The notes: generated from the letters alone by a model not told the origin. A stretch of DNA of 64,000 bases from Pegea sp. RAD2-039 (GCA_034620365.1 JAQGEQ010000179.1:310001-374000); one strand, 5' to 3'. Positions 37,240 through 49,350 are shown, counted from the stretch's first letter. Made by a program: numbers and translations.

Positions 37240-37740
37240 TATTTAGAACTTCACTTACTCCAAACGTTTAGTAGCGAACGAGCCATCAAAATGTCTATCA
37301 ATCCTAGTTGGATCGTTTATTAAAAGATCTTTCAGCTTTAGTAAGAGTCAATTCTCTTTAAGAGAAAAAGGCTTTAAGTAACGTGTAATGTTCTATAAAA
37401 ACGTACATCTTTCGAGCTATAAGAAACCAAACAATTCAATGATGAAAACCCCTTGTTTTCTATACTAATTGATGTTATGAAAGCGTTTGATAGTGCATCC
37501 CATCATGCCCTCAGAAAAGTACATTTACGAGCAGATCTTCCAAAAAATAAACAGACTTACTCGAAGACATAGATGAAAGAAGCAGCAAGAATCTATCTGC
37601 AGATAGAGCGTACAGTGATCAATGTAAGTCAAGGTTCAGAAGACAGATGCACTAGACGATGTGCTGTTCTACTGACAAAAACTCAGTGGGGTTGAAACAA
37701 AACGTAGAATTCTTCAAGAAGAGAATGACTAAGTATTTTT
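37240..37740 (+). mobile_element. Reverse transcriptase relic of a second non-LTR family (R2/R4-like)
   Basis: Plus-strand frames around 37460-37650 encode VMKAFDSASHHALRKVHLRA, then a GLP-like turn and ARIYLQ, matching the block with the first catalytic Asp (D-x-KAFDS-SHHAL) found in R2/R4-type and related elements. The FADD block and downstream domains are absent. Stop codons and frame shifts occur within about 100 codons. It differs from the CR1-like and RTE-like families here. Confidence 0.6.
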
Positions 37741-37744
37741 CTAT

Positions 37745-39670
37745 TTATTTTCTTTATTTATTACAATAAAAAATCAATTTATCTAAAAAGAGCTGTTCTC
37801 AGTAACCCACTTTCTCAAAAGATTTTAACAAAACGAAGAAAATGGACTATGAGAAATAAAAACCAAAAGTAATATTCTCAAATCTTAGACGAACAATTAC
37901 ATCTATCTGAATTCTGGTGATCTTGGGTGCAAGTGATTTCTTGTAAATTACACAATCACCGCCGACTCTAGCTAACAGTTTTCACAACTCAAAATACAAA
38001 AAAGATTACCATAACCCAGAAAATAATCAGGATACAACGGTATTAACCAAGTTTCAGTGGTAAAAAATTAATATGAAATCCTGAGAATGCAAAAGAGATT
38101 TCAATTGAGAAATTTTGTAAATAGTCAACCGCGCGTTAAAAAACATACGTAATGTTATAGAAAAAATGAAATCTGGAAGCTGCAATCTTTGGCTGGAAGA
38201 GGATTGATTGTGAAGAGGATGTGAAAAAAGAAGATGTGGGACCAGTGGTTATCTACCACTTCCATTTTCGAAAAAAAAACACTCGACAACTCTCATTGTC
38301 CATGGTGTTCCTTGAACTTTGTATTTGAAATCACTATTTTTTTATTTTTTATTTCGGTTATACAACTCTTTTAGAAGCCATTTATTTTCTAGGCAATCAT
38401 CTTCACACATATTATGTGCCATTCTGACACGTTCAATTTTTGTATCAAGCTATGATTTATAAGGCTTAGCGAGAAACTTGCGTTTGTCCCAACTTTCAAG
38501 GATATAAAATAATCTTTATGATTTGAGGTCTTCGCTTCAAGTCTGGCCATTGGTACTTTTGGAACGTCCACAAAACCAAAGCCTTGAGAGTACATTTGAT
38601 AAAAAGTTTAACTTCAGCATTGTTTTATTAGTCCTCACGGTCTAGAGTAAGTTTTTTGTGCGTTTCAGTGACCTTTTTTGGAAGAAGTCGCACCATGCTA
38701 GCATTTTTATCAGTCTTACCGACCACCGAGGCATATGTGACGGATTTCTTTGTTGAAGCATCCAGTTTGTTAATTGATTTCGACAAAATATAAATTCTTT
38801 CGTTAATTTTAGCAACAACGTTACCGATTTTAACAGATAATCTAATAGAATAATTGTTAATTTTTGTAAACTATTTAGTTTAAGTTATTAAATAAAGATT
38901 CTTAAATCAAGTCATGTATTAAGCATAATTTCTACTCAAAGTAAAATTTCATTTTAGGGTATTTTCAACTAAATACTACAATTTAAACTGCGAGAAGTCT
39001 GCTTATAGATACAGTTGTATCTTTCTTCTATACTATAGTTTGTGTTTTAAAGAGCACGAAAACACTCTATCACTGCGTCAAAATCTATCACTTCTTTTAA
39101 AATTGCGCTTACAAATCTAAGTAATTTTTTAACAGGTGATCAATAATGCTGCCAGTTTATTCATTTTCTTCACCTATTTTGTATTTTTGGTTCATAAATT
39201 AATGATTTACTACTTATGTCTCTGTAGTGTTGTTATGTTTTAACATTAATTCTGTTAAGTTGTGTTACTTAAGACACTTTCATTACTTCTCTGCAGTCAT
39301 ATTGTTTTGTATTTATTGTAAGAGCCTTATTATTAATCATCAGTAGCCCTGAGTTAAATAGATTAAATAAATAAAATATATTTATGTATTTCAATGTATA
39401 TTCTATCTTGACATAATTAGACATAACTATACATTTTTAATTTTTGTGATATATATTTTGTTTAAATTATGATTTTAAAAGAAAAAATGTTAATAACTGT
39501 TAACAAAACTTTAAAATCTTATATAGTATATTTCATATTTAAATTTCGATTTTATTTCAAAAATTATTAAAAATGTAAGATTATTTTCGAAATTTTCAAT
39601 TTTTTTTTTTGTAAAGCTAAACAATATAAATTTTGTAAACTTTATATTATTTTATACAAAACACTTAACG
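37745..39670. other. Intergenic
   Basis: Mixed composition with no supported gene. Minus-strand open stretch 38389-38595 is not recognisable. Confidence 0.45.
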
Positions 39671-39686
39671 AGAAATTATTTTAGAA

Positions 39687-41588
39687 ATGGAAAGTTTAAA
39701 AGAAATATGTTGTAAGACTCTTTCAAAAAATTTCCCTTCAATCTTATTAAAATTTCTGCTTCAATATGAGTTACCCATAGATGTCACAACAAGCATCATT
39801 GAAAACTTTCCAATTAATTGTATTTTATCCATTGATGAGCAATTAGATGAAGTTATACTTGAAAAGTTTTGGAGCTATATGATTAAGAAAGTTAGTTCTC
39901 AAGATTATTTGTTTTCACGTAGAATATCTTCTCTAGAAGAGCCATGTACATTGATAGGCAATAAGGAATATTCATTAAATGTGGAAAGATGGAAAAATCA
40001 AAAAACTGTTTTAATTAATATGTTGTTTTGTGAAGCACTTTGTAAAATTGCTCATCAACATAGTGCACCTCTTTCATTGCACTCTAGACTAGAAAGTAAC
40101 AAAATTTTCGATGGAAAGCATTTATGTATAGTTGATTGGCTGTATATATTAGCTAAGAGTATAACTAGATTATATTTGGATATAAAAGTTGCATATAGGT
40201 TGTTTGGTCATGAAAATCTTCTTAATGCTATTAAACACAAGTGTATTCGTGTTGATATTATTTTATCTGATCATATTAAAGACCAAAGTTGTGAGTTTTA
40301 TACTTTATTTACTGTTCTTAAATCAATTTTATCTAAAGACTCATCTGTAGAATGTATTTCAATATCAGGGGGTAGTTTTAGTTCAATTGTTGCTTTGTTA
40401 GGTATTGTGAATGGTTTTCCATCTCATCAATATTCTTTTGATTTTGATAAAGATTTTACTTGCAATGTAGGGACATGTATTGATGATATTTGGAGTGACC
40501 TAGTAGATTTGGATGATATTGAATTTATAAAAGATTCTGATGATTTATATTCTTCCTTTGAAAATGAAATTTTTATGAATGAAAAATGTACATCTATTGA
40601 GAAAAAACAATTTTTTTCCCCTAAAAAGAAACAAGATCTGTTTGAAAGTTTTAAAAATGATCAGAAAGATATTTTTAGTCATGTTGGTCTAACATGTGAT
40701 CATTATTGCTTAATATGTCATCCAAAAGTTCACTCAGCTTTTACAAACTCTGTAACAGAAATTAAAGATGATTTGGAACCTAAACAAATTCTAAATTTAC
40801 ATTTACAAATTTCTTATCATATGTCTGATAAAAATTTTTTGAAGGTTTTAGAAAATTGTAGACATCTAAAAAGTTTATTTATAAATTGTAATGGGTTTAT
40901 AAAAAAATCTTTTTATAGTTGCAATATTTTATTGGATTATTGTACCAACCTTTCGATTTTAAAAATAGGAAACTTTGATATTGATGCCACACAACTTGTT
41001 GAGTTTTTAAAGAGTATAAACTGTTTGGTTTTTCAAAGAGGTTATCCTTTTCAACTTGTTCAATTTAAAAGTTGTAGTATTGATGGCCCCCTTGAAGATT
41101 ATGAAATATTAGAACAGTCTAGTTTACAGTCAGTTGAAGTTCTTAGTTTTGATGAATGTTGTGTTCAAGAAAATTCTTTGTTACCAAAAGTTGTAAATTC
41201 ATCGCTGAAAATATTAAGGCCTTCTAATCTTGTGTTTTTTAGCAATATTAATTTACTAGAGTATTTGAGCTCTTCTAATTTCACCAATATATTAAGAGTG
41301 CCTTTATTAAAAGATAGTGCATTTAATGTATTGAGCTCTTTACATGTTAACATTTTAGAAGGGTTTGTTTTTACTGATGACTTTCAAAAACTTATTTCTG
41401 AAAGTGTTAAAAGCATAAAAAACTGTAGTTTAAATAAATTTAAACTATATGCCACCAGTAATAAGTCTTCAACAAATATTATTTTAAAATATTTAAATTC
41501 ATTAGAAGGATTTGAATGTCATTATTTTCAATATAACAAGTTTCAAAATACCTTCACTACAATTGAAGAATTTCAGTCACAAGTTTAA
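39687..41588 (+). CDS. Intronless LRR-type protein, possibly LRRC41-like
   Basis: A single uninterrupted frame of 633 residues. The N-terminal 100 residues are helical and Leu/Ile-rich (SLKEICCKTLSKNF, then LPIDVTTSIIENF), resembling the elongin-binding and helical start of LRRC41 (MUF1), a substrate adaptor of Cullin-RING ligases. Residues about 270-340 are acidic then Lys-rich and probably disordered; a Cys/His cluster CDHYCLICHPKVH follows at about residue 345. From about 370 to 610, irregular leucine-rich repeats are visible (LKSLFINCN, LSILKIGNFD, VEVLSFDEC, LKILRPSN). No F-box consensus is clear. It is single-exon while neighbours have many introns, so a retrogene origin is possible. 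A splice acceptor-like TATTTTAG ends two bases before ATG. The coding assignment is strong; the family name is a guess. Confidence 0.82.
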   Translation: MESLKEICCKTLSKNFPSILLKFLLQYELPIDVTTSIIENFPINCILSIDEQLDEVILEKFWSYMIKKVSSQDYLFSRRISSLEEPCTLIGNKEYSLNVERWKNQKTVLINMLFCEALCKIAHQHSAPLSLHSRLESNKIFDGKHLCIVDWLYILAKSITRLYLDIKVAYRLFGHENLLNAIKHKCIRVDIILSDHIKDQSCEFYTLFTVLKSILSKDSSVECISISGGSFSSIVALLGIVNGFPSHQYSFDFDKDFTCNVGTCIDDIWSDLVDLDDIEFIKDSDDLYSSFENEIFMNEKCTSIEKKQFFSPKKKQDLFESFKNDQKDIFSHVGLTCDHYCLICHPKVHSAFTNSVTEIKDDLEPKQILNLHLQISYHMSDKNFLKVLENCRHLKSLFINCNGFIKKSFYSCNILLDYCTNLSILKIGNFDIDATQLVEFLKSINCLVFQRGYPFQLVQFKSCSIDGPLEDYEILEQSSLQSVEVLSFDECCVQENSLLPKVVNSSLKILRPSNLVFFSNINLLEYLSSSNFTNILRVPLLKDSAFNVLSSLHVNILEGFVFTDDFQKLISESVKSIKNCSLNKFKLYATSNKSSTNIILKYLNSLEGFECHYFQYNKFQNTFTTIEEFQSQV

Positions 41589-41592
41589 TAAA
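41587..41592 (+). terminator. Poly(A) signal overlapping the LRR stop codon
   Basis: AATAAA begins in the second base of the TAA stop (41586-41588). With the next gene starting at 41670, transcript ends are very tightly packed. Confidence 0.5.
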
Positions 41593-41631
41593 TTGTTGTT
41601 TTATTATTGATTATTCTGATTTAGAAATTAC

Positions 41632-41647
41632 ATTTTTATTTGTCTAG
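41632..41647 (+). promoter_or_regulatory. Splice acceptor-like site between LRR and MPPE1
   Basis: A pyrimidine-rich run ending TTTGTCTAG lies 22 bases before the MPPE1 start. It could accept a spliced leader or be the end of an untranslated intron. Confidence 0.4.
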
Positions 41648-41669
41648 TTAATTTTATATTGCTTATAAC

Positions 41670-43995
41670 ATGCTTTTGACATATTTAAAGGTAAAATGTA
41701 AAAAAAACTGCTTGATAACTTGTTTTATGGCCTTCTTAAATTGGAAAGTTGTTATAGTGCTTTTATTTATGAGCTTTTTATTCAATGAATTTTTCATATA
41801 CTATGCATTTATAAGTTTATGTAAATGGCCTTTACAAGAAACTTCTAATACTATCAGGTTTGTGAAATTTATTTATATTTTATTTGTTTACTTTTGTAAT
41901 ATCTTATGTTTTTAATAATCAATTGGTTTTGTAATTGTACTAACTTACATAATAAATACTTAAAATTAGTTAAATATTTTATGGTTGACTAAAATTTTAT
42001 ATACAGTATTGATTTAATTAAATCCAAATGGTGTTTTTCTAAAAAGAACAAATAGTTAAAAACATTTTTACAATTATTGAATGATGATTTTGTTAGTAGA
42101 CAAAATGAGTAGTTTACTTATAAAAACTAACTAATGTAAACTAGAATATTAGCTTAGAAACAATGTTTTTGTTCTAGAGCACTTATTTTATCTGATACTC
42201 ATCTGTTAGGTAAAAGGTTTGGACATTGGTTTGATAAACTTAGAAGGTAATTGTTATCTACTTAATGAAGTTTAATTCATTGAATAAAGATTAAACTCGA
42301 TAAATCTTTGATATATCCTAACAGCTAATAAAAATGTTTTAATTTCTAAATCAGTCTTCGTGTTGCTTGATGAATGCAATTGTTAGTCCTAATATCAGGT
42401 AAATAAATTGTTTTTATATTCAGAGAATGGCAGATGAAAAGATCATTTCAAACAGCACTTCAAATTCATCAACCTGATGCTGTATTTATATTAGGGGATC
42501 TTTTTGATGAAGGTAAATGGGTTACAGATGATGAAGAATGGCAGATGTATGTTGAAAGAGCTGAGGACTTGTTTTATAGTCCTATGTCACCTTTGTATGT
42601 AGTAATTGGAAACCACGATGTCGGTTTTCATAACCATATGACAGAAGCAAAAATCAAAAGGTTGAATTAGACTGATGTGTTGATGACAAATTTCTAATAA
42701 GTTTGTTTTATAGATTTTTTGACAATTATCAAAAAAAACATTTTGAGCTAATTGAATTTAAGTTTGGAGTTTCTTTTATTTTAGTAAACAGCATGTCTCT
42801 TAAAGATGATGGTTGTCCTATTTGTGAGAAGGCAAATGAAGATTTTGATCAACTTCAAAATTATTTTCACTGTTCTTTATCTGTAAGAACTTTATTGCAA
42901 ATATTTTAAATTAAGATTAATGATCTTTTAATAATAAAAGTTATCGGCAATTTGAAGGATATCTAATATATATATGGTAATCGAGATGAATTACAACATT
43001 TACCATGTCTTTACAGAAAACTCATTGTAAAAACGGAGAAACCATGAGATCAAGACCCATTCTTTTACAAGTAACTTGTAGAATTCAATTTGTTTGAAAC
43101 CTGAAATCATTTTTAAACTTTTATTTCGATAGCATTTTCCCTTGTACCGTCAATCTGATGAGGCTTGTTCAGGGTTAGATGCTGCTAGACCTGAAGAAAT
43201 TAAACCATTCGTGGAAGGTTTTGACTGTGTCAGTAAAGCATCGTCTCAAAAGGTTATATTTTTATCAATTAATCTGATATTCTGACAAATTAGAAATTAT
43301 CATTTGAATATCTTCGAGTTTTTACTTTGTTTTTATCATTCAGTAAATAAAATATTTTACAAATCGTAAATTAAGTAATCTTAACGAAACTGGCTATCAG
43401 TGTAATATAAATCAGCTGATTACAAATGATCGTGTTTCTATGCCAACATCTTTAGTCTTTTCATTTTACTATCAACAGTTTACCGATTACATTTTACTAA
43501 AAATCAACCAGCTAGTTAATGTTTGAAACTTTTTGCTTAAAAATATTAAACATCTTATTTGTAAAACTCGTCTAATCCTGTTTAAACTCTTCTTCTAGCT
43601 TCTACAGAATCTTTCACCTCGATTAATACTAAGTGGACATACTCATAATGGTTGTGAATACAAACACGAAGATGGAACCATCGAAATTTCGGTCCCTTCA
43701 TTTAGCTGGAGGAATAGAAATAATCCAAGTTTTATCATGGTATGATAAAAAGCAGATATTATCTTCATTTTTTATAATCTTCTTTCTTATTCAGTTAAGT
43801 GTTTCAAAAGATAACTGGAAGATCTCCAAATGCTACCTGCCTCCCGAGTCCCTCGTATTTTTCATCTACTTTATCACTGCTTTCATTACTGTGCCGGTGA
43901 TTCTTTTTAATAATCGAAAGTTAAATAGTTTCAAAAATTTATTACTTAATTTTTCAAAATTACTAAAAGCATTTTTGAAAGTTTTGTATGTCTAA
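41670..43995 (+). CDS. MPPE1: Metallophosphoesterase 1 (PGAP5), GPI-anchor remodelling
   Basis: Removes a side-chain ethanolamine phosphate from GPI anchors in the early secretory pathway, which helps cargo leave the ER. Eight exons: 41670-41857, 42178-42246, 42424-42660, 42714-42882, 43017-43070, 43133-43252, 43599-43739, 43795-43995; 392 residues (human 396). An N-terminal membrane segment spans about residues 25-50 and a C-terminal one about 340-362. All metal-binding motifs are present: DTH (69-71), GDLFDEGKW (D111), GNHD (148-151), QHFPLYR (H240) and SGHTH (291-295). The [16 protein letters not shown] block is identical to the vertebrate protein. The C-terminus after the second membrane segment is basic and ends KVLYV, without the dilysine-like ER/Golgi signal known in mammals. 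The start ATG is the only one between the acceptor-like site and the first membrane segment. Confidence 0.94.
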
Positions 43996-44048
43996 AAAAC
44001 AAGTTAATAGTTTTAAAATTATTTGTAACTAACAGAATTTCAAAGTTA

Positions 44049-44054
44049 AATAAA
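44049..44054 (+). terminator. Poly(A) signal of MPPE1
   Basis: AATAAA lies 53 bases after the MPPE1 stop. Confidence 0.45.
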
Positions 44055-44059
44055 AAAGC

Positions 44060-44740
44060 CTTAAAATGTAAAAATTAAAATATAAAAAGTACTTCCTGTT
44101 TTTTCTTGTGATAAAATCGATTAATTGGTTTATTCTCTAAATGCCTCACCATATCAGCTGACTAATCGCAAACTGTTCCAATTTTGAAAGTTTAAATTAA
44201 TTCGAAACTTTTTTTATTATTTTATTGACCAAATTTTTTCATCAATATGCAATTCTGGAATATTTTAGCAAATCACTCGTTTTAATTGCCTTTTTTTTGT
44301 AATCTTTTAGAAAAAAAACTTTGAATTACCTTCGTGTTTTTAAATCTTACATTATTCTTGCTGAGAATGTTCAAAATAAATTCTGCAAAATGCTTTTAAA
44401 TATTTCATTTGTTTTTCGAATATTTAGAAAAAGTTTAAAATTTAATTACAAAAAAAGTGTTCTTCTCATTGATCTGACTCAATTATTTTGTTGCAAAAGT
44501 CTCATCATTTTTAGGGTAATAATCTAAATTAGAATAATCTTTTGCAGCTAAGTTTTAGATATAATTCAAAAAAGTTTTTTTAGATAAATTCTTTTGGACA
44601 ATAGTTAATATAGGAAGCCCTAATCAATAATTTCATTGCAAATCAAAAGATAATTTAAAGAAAGTGTTTAAAGTAGAGTTTTGAGTAATAGTCGTAAGTC
44701 GAAAACAAGGTGTTTTGCTTTTCTAAGAACTTAGATAAAA
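44060..44740. other. AT-rich intergenic
   Basis: Nothing supported. Confidence 0.5.
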
Positions 44741-44744
44741 CCCT

Positions 44745-45100
44745 GCTAGCTGGGTGAAATGATAATAATATGTCGTGAAGATAGTCTTTTAGCTGTAACC
44801 CGAAGCCTTGTCTCTGTGATCAGTTTGGAAGGGTTATTTTGGAGGCTGACCCGTTTCAAGTTATTAAAAGCTAAAAATTCAAATTTAACCAGCTCATTAA
44901 CCGTATCTGTAATTAATGGTATTGGAAAAACATTTCTTTCTGTCAATAGATTTATTGTTTGATAATAACCCATCTCTCCACTACCCCGCTATTTCTAACT
45001 ACTATACATTTAGTTCTCCATGGGCTATTGCTTGATCTATTTGGACTTTCAACTTTTTTAATTTTTTTTAGCCAATCAAGTAAATACTATAATAGTTTAT
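44745..45100 (-). pseudogene. Gypsy-type LTR retrotransposon reverse transcriptase relic
   Basis: Minus-strand frames read SNSPWRTKCIVVRNSG near 45045-44995, then, after a frame change, YQTINLLTERNVFPIPLITD (44980-44900). This matches the start of the Ty3/gypsy reverse transcriptase (S-SPWASP-V-V-KKDG, then DYR-LN--T-----PLP-IDD). The first catalytic Asp block (FSTLDL) should come next but is degraded. No LTRs or integrase were recognised nearby. It is a short dead fragment. Confidence 0.6.
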
Positions 45101-45109
45101 TACAACGTT

Positions 45110-46265
45110 GTTTTATCTACAATCGTTTCTATCAAAATAAAAATAAATTTTGAGTTTTATATAATTTACACTTATTTATTGCTTTCACAGATTTAATTTT
45201 GTCTTCAAGACTCTTAAGATAGCTGGTTCGAAAAATTGTTTAAAAATTATTTAACAAGTAAAACATTAAACTTTCTTTTTTTGAATATAGTAAATAGTTT
45301 CAATTCGAATGTTTCAGTTTGTAACATTTGTGAAAAGTATCATAGCTATTGACGAATACTAAAAAGAAATAAAAAATATTATTTTTTTAAATTTTTATCA
45401 TGAAAAAAAAGTCTCATAATTCATTTGAAACTTGTATTTAACAATACCTTAATGAATTTTCAAACTAAGACTCGTATTACTTGTAAAAATTAGAATTAAT
45501 TCTTTTGGAGTATACATCAAACTTTTAGTTTTTTATTGTATGGTTACTAGTTAAGTTTCTGTAAGCACATTTTTTGAAAATTATTTAATTTTTTTTTTGT
45601 GAAACACTACAAGAAAAGGAAATTCAGATAAACTTTAGAATGTGCTAGAAAAATCGGTTAATTTTCAAACTACCAACTCTATTATTTCAAGTTTATTTTG
45701 AATAAAAAACATCATAGCACAGTACTGATAATAATTTCGCTGATAAGTTTAAAATGTAAATTCTATCTTTGATTGATCTATAATAAATTTTATTATTATT
45801 CTAATATAATAATAAATCTAACCTTTGAAATAATCATTTATGATAATATTCAAATTTATTAGTTTAAATATAACTGTTACTTGCAATGATTTATTTGAAA
45901 TATATTTAAAACTAAAGTAATAACAGCAGAATATTATTATAATAACTTTATTATTTGAAATATGATAAAGTTGAAAACCTAAAATAAATAGTTAAAACAT
46001 TCTTTTGATCTATTATATTTTATGTTTATAAGTAAATTGATAAATTTATAATTAGTAATTTTGCATGAAATGTTGTGTTAAATCTTAACTTATTTTATGT
46101 GTATTTTTATAAAAATTGATTTGATTTATAAAACTTTCTGTAATAGTTAATAGATTAATTATTTTGTATAATTTTCTTTTTTATCTATAATTGCTTTATC
46201 ATTAACAAAAATTATATTTTGGCAAAAATTAGGATATTTTTGTATTTAGTAAAGATTATTACCAT
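45110..46265. other. AT-rich intergenic upstream of CCT8
   Basis: No gene seen. A TTTTTGTATTTAG acceptor-like sequence ends about 27 bases before the CCT8 start. Confidence 0.5.
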
Positions 46266-46274
46266 TAAAGCATT

Positions 46275-49196
46275 ATGGCATTCCATGTTCCAAGAGCTCC
46301 TGGATATCAACAGATGTTAAAAGATGGAGCAAGAGTTAGTGAACCAAACTTTATTATTTTATTTAGTTTATTTGCTTTACTTTTTAATAATTTGCCTTAA
46401 ATATTGTTGATGCCAATCTAATATAAAATTTTAAAAATATAATTTTGTAAATGATAATATTTTATTCTATAGTAAATAGAAATAACTTGTAGTTTCATCT
46501 GCTTTGAACTAAATGAAAGTTAAATATCTATTTTTTAAATTGATAGAACTTTCAAGGTCTTGAAGAAGCTGTTTATAGAAACATCAAAGCCTGCAAGCAA
46601 CTTGCACTTACAAATCGAAGTGCTTTTGGACCACACGGTTAATACAACTTCTTATAAATAAGTTTTATTTTGATCAAACATTAATTTCAAATTTATATCT
46701 CTTGAGATGTTTAACCTTGAACATTTTTGGCCATTTGAAATTGGTTTTTTTATAAAACTTCTTAGCTTTTATATAGTTTAATAATTTATGGTTTTGTGTT
46801 ATCAGTGTTAACTTTTTGCAGTTCAAAATTTAAGTAACAGATATTGGTTGCTTTGTGTGAACTATAATTTATTAATATCTAATATAAAGATGTTTGTTCA
46901 GGTATGAACAAGATGGTAATTAATCACATTGAAAAACTTTTTGTCACAAATGATTCTGCAACAATTCTGAAGGAACTTGAAGTTAGTGATTTTTGTTCAG
47001 TAAACACAAGTTGGTGTTTAGGTTGCTTGTACATATTTCGTAATCAGTATCTTATGAATTTAGGTGCAGCATCCAGCAGCAAAAATGATTGTTCTTGCCA
47101 CTGAAATGTGTGAACAGGAAGTTGGTGATGGAACAAACTTTGTTCTTATCTTTGCTGGTGGGTTAATAAAACCTCTTTGAAAGTGTTCAATTGATTCAAC
47201 AAATGCATTTATTTTAACAGGGGCGCTTTTGAACCATGCTGAATCACTGTTAAGAATGGGTCTTTCAGTTCCTGAAGTTATTGAAGGATATGAGCAAGCT
47301 TGTGAAGAAGCTGTCAAAATTTTGCCAGGTTTTTATCAAATTTTAAATACTAAATTATTATTTGAAGTTTTTTGATGTTTGAATCAAAGCTGAAATTTTG
47401 ATAATTTTTTTTCATACAATACCATTGAAGCAATTTTTCATCTTAAACAGATCTTGTCTGCACTTCTGTTTCTGATCTAAGAAGCGCTGAAGCAGTTTCA
47501 AAAGCTCTTAAATCTCCTCTTGCTAGCAAACAATACGGAAATGAGGAGTTTTTAGCGGATTTGATCTCCAAGGCTTGTGGTAAATATCTTCATATACTTG
47601 AAACCATATTCTACTTTTAATAGTTTTGATTTGTAACTTCATCTAATTTCAGTTAGCATTCTGCCTCCTCAGTCTCTTCAATTCAACGTAGACAACATTC
47701 GAGTTGCAAAACTTCTCGGATCAGGAATCCTCTCCTCTTCCGTCATGAACGGAATGCTCTTCCAGAGATCTTGTGAAAGTACATCTTTTTGTTTTATAAG
47801 AGTCAGATTTTTTTTAAAGTAAAATCACAAAAATGATTTTTTATTCGCAACTTGATTTAAGACAAAAATATTAAGAAAGTTGATTGATTAAGTTTATGTG
47901 AATAAATTTAGTGATTTAGAAAACACAAATACAACTGAAGTAACCATGAAAAATATCAGTGGTTTCATCAGTTGAAATTTCAAATGTATTCTGCAAATTT
48001 TCACATTTGTCTCATCTATTTAAAGGTGAAATTCAAACCGTCAAGGACGCCAACATTGCTGTCTTCACCTGCCCCTTTGATATGTTGGCAACTGAAACTA
48101 AAGGAACCGTTTTAATTAAGAACGCTCAAGAACTGATGGACTTCAGTAAAGGGGAAGAGAACTTGATGGAATCGGTAAGACCCACAAGTTACTGAGAACA
48201 AATTTGCTGAATTGATTTCTATTTAAAGCATGTGAAAGCGATTGCTGAAAGTGGAGTGAACGTTGTTGTGTCCGGTGGAAAGGTTTCTGATCTAGCATTG
48301 CATTTTGCAAATAAATACAAATTGATGGTGGTGAGATTAAACTCGAAGTTCGATCTTCGTCGTCTTTGCCGCACCATCAAAGCAACAGCGCTACCTAAAC
48401 TGGTGAACTTAGTTTACAGTCAAGTTGCAAGTTGGTTTGATTACGATCATTTGTTAATTAGACGGTTCCAACGAAAGAAGAAACTGGACATTGTTCTGTT
48501 GTTCGTCAAGATGAGATCGGAGATAAGAATGTTGTCGTGTTTGAGCATACATCTTCCGAAGGAGTAGCTGTCAGCACTCTTGTGCTCCGTGCTTCTACAG
48601 ATAACATCCTTGATGACTTGGAACGAGCAGTTGATGATGCTGTGAACAATTTCAAAGTCTACACCAAAGTAAACGTAATTGGTGAATGAAACAGCCAATC
48701 AACTGTCAAGTTGTAGGATAAGCGATTACTTGCTGGTGCTGGAGCTTGTGAAGTTGAACTGAGCAAAAGAATTCAAAAGCTTGGTGAAGCGTGTCCAGGT
48801 TTAGAACAATATGCGATCAAGAAGTTTGCAGAATCTCTAGAAGTTGTACCTCGCGCTCTAGCTGAAAATGCAGGTCTTAATCCTACAGATGTCGTCACTA
48901 ACTTGAATGCAGCTCATGAGGTTGGACTTGTGTGAGTTTTTGTTGATCTTAATTAAAGTATCTGTGTTTAGGATGAAAGCAAATGTAACTTTGGAGTTGA
49001 TATTGAAAATGGAAAGATTATCGACTCACTTGAAGCTAATATTTTAGATTCATATCTAGTTAAGCATTGGGCTTTACGATTGGCTACAAACGCGGCTGTA
49101 ACTGTTCTTCGAGTTGACCAAATTATTATGGCCAAGAAAGCCGGGGGTCCTAAACCTCCCAAGCAAGGAGGTGGAGATTGGGATGATACTGATTAA
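46275..49196 (+). CDS. CCT8: Chaperonin CCT subunit theta
   Basis: One of eight subunits of the cytosolic TRiC/CCT ring that folds actin, tubulin and other proteins with ATP. Twelve exons: 46275-46334, 46547-46637, 46902-46981, 47064-47157, 47221-47328, 47451-47579, 47653-47778, 48026-48174, 48229-48402, 48462-48668, 48717-48920, 48972-49196; 548 residues, the same as human CCT8. Diagnostic features are the theta-type N-terminus (FHVPRAPGYQQMLKDGA), FGPHGMNK and VTNDSATIL near the nucleotide site, VGDGTN (97-102) where vertebrate theta has GDATN, CPFDMLATETKGTVLI, LVLRASTDN, the GAGACEVELSKR segment, and the C-terminal VDQIIMAKKAGGPKPP and DWDD tail. Every junction keeps phase and no key segment is missing. 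Confidence 0.97.
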
Positions 49197-49344
49197 ACTA
49201 AAGCAACTGTTGGTAGAAATCATGAAACATTATTTGATAGACCGCATGCTCCAAATATTTCATATTTCTATTTGCTCCTTGTTCAGAGCATGCTTCAGTT
49301 GATATTTTCAATTTTCAAACTTTTGTGTCTTTATCATCTAGGAC

Positions 49345-49350
49345 AATAAA
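49345..49350 (+). terminator. Poly(A) signal of CCT8
   Basis: AATAAA lies about 150 bases after the CCT8 stop and is followed by a T-rich run. Confidence 0.6.
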
